DNA from: CALLJL01 sp964627255
Lineage (GTDB): Bacteria > Acidobacteriota > Aminicenantia > Aminicenantales > CALLJL01
Assembly (NCBI GenBank): GCA_964627255.1
Contig: CAZVIN010000073.1
Coordinates: 1-64,000, forward strand
Length of the DNA: 64,000 nucleotides
Direction of reading: 5' to 3'
Shown: in pieces, positions 1 through 6,990 of the stretch
Position numbering within the stretch: the first letter of the stretch is position 1
Layout of the letters: each line of letters opens with the position of its first letter
Translations under genes and position numbers: made by a program
The notes under the pieces: model-generated
What the model was told of the DNA's origin: nothing
What the model saw: the letters and a program-made list of their open reading frames with translations, nothing else
Databases searched by the model: none

Positions 1-248
1 GCCTAAAAACCTGTGAACCGGATAATCTCGTCTCTGAGGATATGGCGATTGGCTGGCACCTGCAGCCTTTTAACCACCCGGAAATCAGCCTTATCTTTCA
101 AGCGAGTCACAAAATACACGCCTTCTGTCGTCAACTCGCCAAAAAGCCTATAATCCACCAGCCCCCGGTTAAAAACAATCATTGTTCCAGCATGAACAGG
201 AAAGCGTGCTCCGCAACAGCGAGAAGGATGAAGACAGAGCGGGGTCAA
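1..248 (-). pseudogene. IS4-family transposase fragment, runs off the left edge
   Basis: The minus-strand frame encodes a stretch with FNRGLVDYRLFGELT followed by GVYFVTRLK and a DEIIRFTG-type segment, the order seen around the second catalytic aspartate of IS4-type DDE transposases. Only about 60 residues match. The roughly 200 residues that normally precede this block are missing, and the first 20 residues of the frame look unrelated. The catalytic aspartate (normally FDRG) reads Asn. The remainder lies outside the window. No terminal inverted repeat is visible on the inner side. This is most likely a dead remnant. Confidence 0.7.
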
Positions 249-423
249 AACTTAAACCTAAGCGAGGCCATTAGGGAAACACTTTTACTTAACCCATTCC
301 AAATGAAAAAAACTAATTAAAAAACCTCTTCCTTCGCCTATTCCTAAAAAAGGGATATTGTCTTTTGTCCCTCAAAAATAGAATGGATTTTCTCGAGGTA
401 AACAAGAATGCCCTGGGTTTTAA

Positions 424-930
424 TTATGGACCAATATGGGCCAGCTCTTCCCCAAAATGAGCGCTGGCCACGTCGTAATCTTCGGGAAAATAACGGAGCA
501 AGCCAATTTCTGAAAGGATTAAAGCTGCATGGCTTCGTTCAACCCGCCTCAAATAATTTAGGATTGCCTTAGCCTCCTTATCCTCGACTTTATCTCCAGC
601 TTCCTGGTAAAAGGCCTCGGCCATTTTTTCCGCCTGCAGGGCCGCTTGAAAAAGTTCCAGAACAGTCAGCTTCTTAATCGAGGCAATTTCGATATTTAGG
701 GCCAAACCGTGTTCAGGAAGAGAAGAGGGCACCTGGCCAAAACGTTGTCGACATAACCTGGTTAGAATGGCTCGATGCTTCTTTTCCTCGTAGGCTAAGA
801 AATGAGCCTTTTGCTTTAAGAGGTCGGTTTTTATCTTGCGGGCGAGGCGATTATAAAAATTAGCTGCCTCGATTTCTGATTTAATGGCCAAAGCCAAGAT
901 ATCAAGGGAAGAAACTTCTTTTGGGAGCAA
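424..930 (-). CDS. Rubrerythrin-like ferritin-family diiron protein
   Basis: A 168-residue, mostly helical protein with the four-helix ferritin-like pattern. Probable iron ligands are Glu in SEIEA, the EExxH-type pair in EEKKH, Glu in AEKMAE and the ExxH pair in ERSH. It lacks the C-terminal rubredoxin domain of full rubrerythrin, so it belongs with the short erythrin-like proteins of anaerobes thought to handle peroxide or iron; that role is family knowledge. The start is TTG at 930, fixed by AAAGGAGGGG five bases upstream; no ATG lies near. It is monocistronic and divergent from guaA. Confidence 0.8.
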   Translation of the reverse strand: MLPKEVSSLDILALAIKSEIEAANFYNRLARKIKTDLLKQKAHFLAYEEKKHRAILTRLCRQRFGQVPSSLPEHGLALNIEIASIKKLTVLELFQAALQAEKMAEAFYQEAGDKVEDKEAKAILNYLRRVERSHAALILSEIGLLRYFPEDYDVASAHFGEELAHIGP

Positions 931-970
931 TTTTCCCCTCCTTTAATAAATTAAATTAGCGTTTACCTTT

Positions 971-1059
971 TTTGGTTCTTCTGGGTTTGGTGTGGATAAA
1001 CTTGGAGAATTAAAGGCGCCAGAAGGGCTGTAGATGGCCTTTAGATGCGGAGTTTTAGA
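971..1059 (+). repeat. Dispersed intergenic repeat, copy A
   Basis: This stretch aligns with 57381-57473 in the same orientation over about 90 bases. Shared words include CTTCTGGGTTTGG, TAAAC and GGCGC, with GCC(C)TTTA and GGAG near the right end. I judge about three quarters of positions identical by eye. Both copies lie upstream of a minus-strand gene (the rubrerythrin here, purF there). Neither has an open frame. It could be a small mobile-element relic or an RNA or regulatory element. Confidence 0.6.
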
Positions 1060-1291
1060 ATAAAGTCTCTTGGACCGTTCTCGTATCCTATCATATTCAT
1101 CTAATCGGCCTCATGCACCACAAAAGGGCCTGAGGCGAGCTGTCTAAAAGGTTCGTTAGAATCTATTATTTTTACCCAAAATAAAGTCGGAAGAACCTAC
1201 ATCTTAAATGCCTTAAAGTTTTTAATGGAAATTTCAATTTGGAGGCAGCAGAATAGGCTATTATATTAGCGTTTCGTGACTTTGGCGGGTA

Positions 1292-1320
1292 TTGCGTCCC
1301 TAATTAGGGACTGGTAAAAT
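1292..1320 (+). promoter_or_regulatory. guaA promoter, probably leaderless
   Basis: TTGCGT at 1292-1297 is followed by a 17-base spacer and TAAAAT at 1315-1320, with TGG before the hexamer as in extended -10 promoters. The hexamer ends 6 bases before the guaA ATG, so transcription would begin at or next to the start codon. No ribosome-binding site of normal spacing precedes the ATG. A more distal candidate (TTGGAG 1239-1244, 17 bases, TATATT 1262-1267) is also possible. Confidence 0.5.
1296..1311. promoter_or_regulatory. Perfect 16-bp palindrome, candidate operator of guaA
   Basis: The sequence GTCCCTAATTAGGGAC is its own reverse complement. It sits inside the spacer of the proposed guaA promoter, where a bound dimeric regulator would block RNA polymerase. 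A related TCCCT-3-AGGGA inverted repeat lies at the start site of the minus-strand operon at 20.4 kb. No regulator gene is adjacent, and I cannot name the protein. Confidence 0.5.
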
Positions 1321-1326
1321 CGGAAG

Positions 1327-2859
1327 ATGAATAAAGTCTGCATTCTCGATTTTGGTTCTCAGTATACCCAGCTTATCGCCCGCCGGGTCCGGGAGCTCGG
1401 AGTTTATGCGGAGATTCATCCCTATAATATATCCCTCTTGCATCTGAAAAGGGAATCACCCCAAGCCATCATCCTCTCTGGCGGACCGCAAAGTGTTTAT
1501 GAGGCCGCCGCGCCTTTAATTTCTTCGGAGATTTTTGACCTTGGTATCCCTGTTCTTGGCATTTGTTACGGCCTTCAGCTTATAGCTCATCTTTTAGGCG
1601 GTCGCGTAACTCCGGCCGCCAAAAGAGAATATGGCTTGGCCCATCTCCAACCTCTTAGCCGCGATGGATTACTTCACAACATTCAGGAAGGCTCGACTGT
1701 TTGGATGAGCCACGGGGACCGGGTTAGCCGTATTCCCCCCGGTTTTATGATTACTGGGATGACTCCCAATACCAAGGCCGCAGTGGTGGAAGCCGCGGGG
1801 CGGCGGATATTTGGCGTCCAGTTTCATCCCGAGGTGGCCCATACATTTGAAGGTAAAAAAATTTTGAGTAATTTTCTTTTCCGTCTCTGCAAACTAAAGC
1901 CGGATTGGACGATGAGCGGCTTCATCGAGAGTAAAGCGGCGGAGATAAGGAGGACTGTTGGCCGCCATAAGGTAATTGCTGGCCTGAGCGGCGGGGTTGA
2001 TTCCTTGGTCGCTTGCCTCATTATTCATCGAGCTATCGGCCGTCGTCTTCTTTGTGTTTTTGTCGATAACGGATTATTGCGAAAGGGCCAATACGAAGAG
2101 TTGCTGGCGGCCTTTCGCCGCCGCTACGGTCTAAACGTAATTGCCGTTGATGCCAGCCGTCGTTTTCTGGCCAAACTAAAGGGGGTTGTCTCACCGGAGA
2201 GGAAAAGAAAGGTTATCGGTCGCGCCTTTATCGAAATCTTCGAGGAGCAGGCCAAGAAATTTAAGGACGTAGAGTTTTTGGCCCAGGGAACAATCTATCC
2301 TGACGTAATCGAGAGTGCTCCCGTCAAAGGTCCGTCGGCTACAATCAAAAGCCATCACAACGTGGGCGGGCTTCCCCCTGGACTTCGTTTCCGGCTTATT
2401 GAGCCCTTAAGGGAGCTCTTTAAAGACGAGGTCCGTCGGCTGGGGCTGGAGCTCGGTGTGGAGCGCGAGTTTATCGAACAACACCCCTTTCCGGGACCGG
2501 GTTTAGCGGTAAGAATCCTCGGAGAAGTGACCGCCCCGCGTCTGGCTATCTTAAGAGAGGCGGATGAAATTCTGCTGAACGAAGTAAGAAAGGCTGGCCT
2601 TTACTCTCAACTCTGGCAAGCCTTCGCTGTTTTGTTGCCGGTTAGAAGCGTCGGGGTGATGGGCGACCAGAGAACCTACCAGCAGGTCGTTGTTTTGCGT
2701 TTAGTCCAGAGCTTGGACGGCATGACCGCTCAATGGTTCCCGGCGCCCGCCGACTGGCTCGGCCGGGTGGCCTCGAGGATTGTTAATGAGGTGCCGGGTG
2801 TCAACCGGGTGGTTTATGATATTACGACCAAACCCCCGGCAACGATTGAGTGGGAGTGA
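1327..2859 (+). CDS. guaA: GMP synthase (glutamine-hydrolysing)
   Basis: Converts XMP to GMP using ATP and glutamine, the last step of guanine nucleotide synthesis. The 510 residues match the family length. The N-terminal class I amidotransferase domain (about 1-195) has nucleophile motif GICYGLQ near residue 80 and FHPEV near 170. The ATP-pyrophosphatase domain follows with SGGVDS near residue 220. The C-terminal dimerisation domain ends in the usual YDITTKPPATIEWE. The ATG at 1327 lacks a spaced ribosome site and follows a -10-like hexamer by 6 bases. dnaE begins 9 bases after the stop. Confidence 0.97.
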   Translation: MNKVCILDFGSQYTQLIARRVRELGVYAEIHPYNISLLHLKRESPQAIILSGGPQSVYEAAAPLISSEIFDLGIPVLGICYGLQLIAHLLGGRVTPAAKREYGLAHLQPLSRDGLLHNIQEGSTVWMSHGDRVSRIPPGFMITGMTPNTKAAVVEAAGRRIFGVQFHPEVAHTFEGKKILSNFLFRLCKLKPDWTMSGFIESKAAEIRRTVGRHKVIAGLSGGVDSLVACLIIHRAIGRRLLCVFVDNGLLRKGQYEELLAAFRRRYGLNVIAVDASRRFLAKLKGVVSPERKRKVIGRAFIEIFEEQAKKFKDVEFLAQGTIYPDVIESAPVKGPSATIKSHHNVGGLPPGLRFRLIEPLRELFKDEVRRLGLELGVEREFIEQHPFPGPGLAVRILGEVTAPRLAILREADEILLNEVRKAGLYSQLWQAFAVLLPVRSVGVMGDQRTYQQVVVLRLVQSLDGMTAQWFPAPADWLGRVASRIVNEVPGVNRVVYDITTKPPATIEWE

Positions 2860-2868
2860 GGTTGATTG

Positions 2869-5800
2869 ATGGAGTCGAGTTTTATCCATCTTCATAACCA
2901 TTCAGAGTACAGTATCCTCGACGGCGCGCTGCGACTTGAGGACCTCGTTGAAGCTGCTTATCAAGCTAAAATGCCGGCCGTAGCGCTCACCGACCACGGT
3001 AATGTTTTTGGCGCGGTTACTTTTTTCAAGCTGGCTAAAGCACGGGGCTTAAAGCCGATTCTCGGCTGCGAGGTCTACGTTGCTCCAAATAGTCGGTTAG
3101 ACCGAGGCGCGGAGGAAGCCCACAATTATCATTTGGTCCTTTTGGTTAAGGACGGCCGAGGCTATCGTAATCTCTGTCATCTTCTAACCAGTAGCTATTT
3201 AGAAGGATTCTATTATAAACCCAGGATAGATAAAGAACTTTTAGCCCGCCATAGTCAGGGCTTGGTCGGCCTCTCCAGCTGTCTGAAGGGAGAAATCGCC
3301 GTTCATTTAGCCCGGGGTGCGACCAAAGAAGCCGAGAAAGCGGCGGCCGACTATGCCTCGCTCTTTGCGGCCGGCGATTTTTATTTAGAACTCATGGACC
3401 ATGGCTTGCCGGCGCAGCGGGAAGTAAACCAGGGGCTAATTCGCTTGGCCCAGCGGCTTAACTTGCCTTTGGTCGCGACCAATGACGTTCATTACCTGCG
3501 GCAGGAGGATGCCTCCAGCCACGATGTCCTTCTTTGCATTCAGACGAACAAAAAAGTGAGCGACGCTGACCGCCTGCGGTTCGGCTCGACCGAATTTTAC
3601 TTTAAATCGCCCGCCCAAATGGCCCAGCTTTTTGCAGAAATTCCCGAGGCTCTTAAGAATACCTTTCATATTGCCGCCAAATGTCAATTTGATTTTCCTT
3701 TAGGTAGCCATTTTTTGCCGCGTTTTGAACCGCCCGACAGCTCGCCCCTCGAAGAATATTTTGACCGGGTCGCTTGGGAAGGCTTTGCTCGACGTCGGGA
3801 GCTACTCTTAGAAAAGGAGCGCCGCGGGGAATTGAGTCATCCACTTTCTGTCTATGAGGAACGCCTCCAACGCGAAATCAGGTTAGTTAAACAGATGGGC
3901 TTCGAGGGCTATTTCCTGATCGTTTGGGACCTGATTTCCATGGCTCGGTCTAAGGGTATTCCGGTTGGCCCGGGCCGCGGTTCAGCGGCTGGTAGTCTGT
4001 TAGCCTTTTGCCTGGGTATTACTGACATTGACCCCATCGAATATGACCTGCTCTTTGAGAGGTTCTTGAACCCGGAGCGAATTACGCTGCCCGATATCGA
4101 CATTGATTTCTGCGGCCGGCGCCGAGACGAGGTCATAGAATATGTTACCAATAAATACGGACGGGAAAACGTTTGTCAAATTATCACCTTTGGGACGATG
4201 GCTGCCCGCCAGGCCATTCGGGACGTCGGCCGCGTCCTGGAAGTTCCCCTCCCTGAGGTTGACCGCATCGCCAAGATGATTCCTGCCTTTGGGCCAGAGG
4301 CGACAATCGACGGTGCCCTAAAAAATATTCCGCCCCTCCGAGAGCTCTGCGAGCGGAACGCCAAGCTGGCGCAACTGATGAGTATTGCCCGGCGGCTCGA
4401 GGGGCAGGTGCGGCATCCTTCAATTCATGCCGCCGGCATCGTTATTGCTCCCCGGCCTCTGGTGGAATTCATGCCGCTTTATATGTCGACGCGCAACGAA
4501 ATAACTACTCAATTTCCGATGGAAGATATAGAAGCTATCGGTTTACTCAAAATGGACCTCCTGGGCTTGCGCAACCTAACTGTCATCCGGGACACGGTCG
4601 AGCTGGTTTCTAAAAACCTGAAGGAAGAGGTTAACCTTGACAAGGTCAGCCTCGAAGACCCTAAAACCTTTGAACTTTTTCAAAGCGGCGCAACTGACGG
4701 CGTCTTTCAGTTTGAGAGCCCAGGGATGAAGGAGTTGCTCCGCAGTTTTAAGCCAGAAACCTTTCGTGACCTCATCGCCCTTAACGCTCTTTACCGTCCC
4801 GGACCGCTCAAGAGCGGCATGACCGAAGAATTTGTCCGCCGAAAAAAGGAGCCGCAGCGAATCGTCCAGGAAATTCCTGAACTCGAGCCGATCCTTAAAG
4901 AAACCAGAGGAATCATTGTTTATCAAGAACAGGTAATGCGGATTGCCACAGAACTGGCTGGGTTCACCATGGCCGAGGCTGACGTGCTGCGGAAAGCCAT
5001 GGGGAAAAAAGATACCGAGGCGATGAAAACTCAGCGGCAGAAATTTATCCAGGGAGCCAAGAAAAAAGGCCTGAGTCAGGCGCAGGCGACGCAGATCTTC
5101 GACCAGATTCGCCATTTCGCTGAATACGGTTTCAACAAGTCGCATAGCGCCGCTTATGCTTACTTAGCTTATCAGACCGCCTATCTTAAGGCCCATTACC
5201 CGGCCCATTTTATGGCAGCTTTGCTCACTTCGGAGGCAGAAAGAGGCGCTACCTCGCAGGTAGTTAAATACATTAATGAATGCCAGGATATGGGAATTGA
5301 CATTCTTCCCCCTGATATCAACAGTTCTGAAGGCCGTTTTACGGTTGTTGAGGGGGCAATCCGCTTCGGCCTGACGGCAATCAAAAACGTCGGCGAAACG
5401 GCTATCGAGGAACTCATCGCGGCGCGGCGGCGTTTGGGCCGTTTTAAGTCTCCCTTCGAGGTAGTGGAAAGCGTCGATATGAAGTTGGTTAACCGGAAAG
5501 TCTTGGAGAGTCTAATCAAGGCGGGCGCTTTTGACAGCTTAGGCTGGAAGCGCTCCCAATGTTTCCATCTGATTGATTTAATAATTGAATATGGCCATAA
5601 AATCCAGAAGCAAAAAGTGGCACCTCAGAGCCCGCTTTTTGAGGTGGAAGAGCTTCTGCCGCCCGAAGTCCCGCAAGAAGTAATGGAGATGAAAGAGTGG
5701 GATGAAAGCCTGCTTCTTTCTTACGAAAAAGATGTGCTGGGTTTTTATGTCACTGGCCATCCTCTTTCTCAATATCAACGAAATCTTCGACGCCTCGTCA

Positions 5801-6342
5801 GTCATACCCTGAGTGAGCTCGAACAGGTCAGGGATAATTTAAGCGAGGTAAGAGTGGCCGGCATAATCACTTCGGTGAAGGCGCTCAAGACGCGCAAAGA
5901 AGAACGGATGGCAACTTTTATGCTCGAAGATATGACCGGTCGAGTGGAGGTGGTGGCTTTTCCGGATGCTTTCTTGCCCCATCAGGAATTGCTCCGCGAA
6001 GGCCAGCTCGTTTGGTTAAAGGCTCGCCTATTGGGAGACCAGGATAGCCGGCGCTTACAGCTTATCCAAGCTATGCTGCTCATCGACGCCTTCCAGAAGC
6101 AGGCCAAATGCCTTGTCCTTCGTCTTTTTGTCCCAGGTTTGGAGAAATCAACCATGGAGGCGATTAAAGATATCTTGGCTGAATATCCGGGGGAATGTCC
6201 GGTTCTTTTTGACTTAGAAATCCCTTTCCATTGTCGCCTTCGCCTCCAATCCCGAGAAGTAGTCGGGGTTACACCCACCGAAACTTTGACCCGGCGGTTA
6301 GAGTCGCTTCTCGGGGAAAAAGCCGTCATCGTCGAATATTAG
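2869..6342 (+). CDS. dnaE: DNA polymerase III alpha subunit
   Basis: Replicative polymerase catalytic subunit, 1157 residues, the usual DnaE1 size. An N-terminal PHP domain (about 5-285) starts HLHNHSEYS. The polymerase palm carries PDIDIDF near residue 405, and the PHAGID-type region reads PSIHAAGIVIAP. Finger and helix-hairpin-helix regions follow, then an OB fold (about 995-1075) beginning VRVAGIIT. Residues expected for PHP metal binding appear present. ATG at 2869 is preferred over TTG at 2866 because GAGG at 2858-2861, overlapping the guaA stop, gives a 7-base spacing. It is probably co-transcribed with guaA. Confidence 0.96.
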   Translation: MESSFIHLHNHSEYSILDGALRLEDLVEAAYQAKMPAVALTDHGNVFGAVTFFKLAKARGLKPILGCEVYVAPNSRLDRGAEEAHNYHLVLLVKDGRGYRNLCHLLTSSYLEGFYYKPRIDKELLARHSQGLVGLSSCLKGEIAVHLARGATKEAEKAAADYASLFAAGDFYLELMDHGLPAQREVNQGLIRLAQRLNLPLVATNDVHYLRQEDASSHDVLLCIQTNKKVSDADRLRFGSTEFYFKSPAQMAQLFAEIPEALKNTFHIAAKCQFDFPLGSHFLPRFEPPDSSPLEEYFDRVAWEGFARRRELLLEKERRGELSHPLSVYEERLQREIRLVKQMGFEGYFLIVWDLISMARSKGIPVGPGRGSAAGSLLAFCLGITDIDPIEYDLLFERFLNPERITLPDIDIDFCGRRRDEVIEYVTNKYGRENVCQIITFGTMAARQAIRDVGRVLEVPLPEVDRIAKMIPAFGPEATIDGALKNIPPLRELCERNAKLAQLMSIARRLEGQVRHPSIHAAGIVIAPRPLVEFMPLYMSTRNEITTQFPMEDIEAIGLLKMDLLGLRNLTVIRDTVELVSKNLKEEVNLDKVSLEDPKTFELFQSGATDGVFQFESPGMKELLRSFKPETFRDLIALNALYRPGPLKSGMTEEFVRRKKEPQRIVQEIPELEPILKETRGIIVYQEQVMRIATELAGFTMAEADVLRKAMGKKDTEAMKTQRQKFIQGAKKKGLSQAQATQIFDQIRHFAEYGFNKSHSAAYAYLAYQTAYLKAHYPAHFMAALLTSEAERGATSQVVKYINECQDMGIDILPPDINSSEGRFTVVEGAIRFGLTAIKNVGETAIEELIAARRRLGRFKSPFEVVESVDMKLVNRKVLESLIKAGAFDSLGWKRSQCFHLIDLIIEYGHKIQKQKVAPQSPLFEVEELLPPEVPQEVMEMKEWDESLLLSYEKDVLGFYVTGHPLSQYQRNLRRLVSHTLSELEQVRDNLSEVRVAGIITSVKALKTRKEERMATFMLEDMTGRVEVVAFPDAFLPHQELLREGQLVWLKARLLGDQDSRRLQLIQAMLLIDAFQKQAKCLVLRLFVPGLEKSTMEAIKDILAEYPGECPVLFDLEIPFHCRLRLQSREVVGVTPTETLTRRLESLLGEKAVIVEY

Positions 6343-6362
6343 CTCTGCGAGAGGGTTTCCGT

Positions 6363-6368
6363 TATAAT
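6363..6368 (+). promoter_or_regulatory. -10 element (TATAAT) just before the receiver-domain gene
   Basis: A perfect TATAAT lies 7 bases before the ATG at 6376, in the short gap after dnaE. No good -35 hexamer lies 15-19 bases upstream and no ribosome site is present, so this could drive a leaderless transcript carrying the receiver gene and valS. Confidence 0.45.
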
Positions 6369-6375
6369 TAGAAGC

Positions 6376-6990
6376 ATGACTTATCGGATTATTGTGGCTG
6401 ATAATAGCCCTTCGGTTCAGAAAATTTTTGAGCTAACCTTCTCTGACCCCGAATTTGAGCTGCGTTGCTGCCGCGATAGTCAGGAACTGTTCACCCAGCT
6501 TAACGAAACCAGACCTGTCGGGCTAATCCTGAACCTGTCTCTTCCTGGTCAGGATGTTTATGACTTGGTAGCCCAGCTTAATTCCCAATCTGAACTCCGT
6601 GGTTTGCCGATAATCTTGGTTCAAAATGCCTTTGAGTCAATCGAGGAGAAACGTCTTTCGCCCCTCGTTTTTACCAAGCTTGTGACCAAGCCTTTCGATT
6701 CTGAAATGATCGCCGAGATAATAAAAAAGGCTCTCCGTCGGACTGAAGAGCCCCAGACTTTGCCCGAAGATGTGGCGAGTGAAAATCCCTCCGGCCCGCC
6801 AGCCGAGGAGCCGTTTCCGGCTAATCCAGAGGATTTAGCCGCCTTAGCCCGGCCCATCATCAGGGAAGAAATAGTCCTTTTAGAGCGAGAGCTGGAAAAA
6901 AGGCTCCGAGCTTCTTTGCTCGCTGAATTAAAAAGATGGGTTGAGGAAAAATGGCGGCCGCGATTTAGAGAGAGTGGTCAAAATGAATAG
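6376..6990 (+). CDS. Receiver-domain protein with Asn at the phosphoacceptor site
   Basis: 204 residues. Residues 1-125 form a CheY-like receiver fold: acidic Asp9 near the N-terminus, the LILNLSLPG strand and loop, and Lys105 in TKPF. The residue aligned with the phosphorylated Asp is Asn53, and the usual Thr/Ser strand reads ILVQNAF, so normal phosphorylation is unlikely. Residues 125-155 are a Pro/Glu-rich linker and 160-204 a charged helix ending KWRPRF. There is no DNA-binding output domain, which suggests a protein-protein adaptor. It overlaps valS by 8 bases. Its partner is unknown. Confidence 0.75.
   Translation: MTYRIIVADNSPSVQKIFELTFSDPEFELRCCRDSQELFTQLNETRPVGLILNLSLPGQDVYDLVAQLNSQSELRGLPIILVQNAFESIEEKRLSPLVFTKLVTKPFDSEMIAEIIKKALRRTEEPQTLPEDVASENPSGPPAEEPFPANPEDLAALARPIIREEIVLLERELEKRLRASLLAELKRWVEEKWRPRFRESGQNE

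Noticed and set aside
4184..4423. Opposite-strand open frames inside dnaE and other long genes
   Set aside because: They follow the codon bias of the sense gene and have no start signals or recognisable products.
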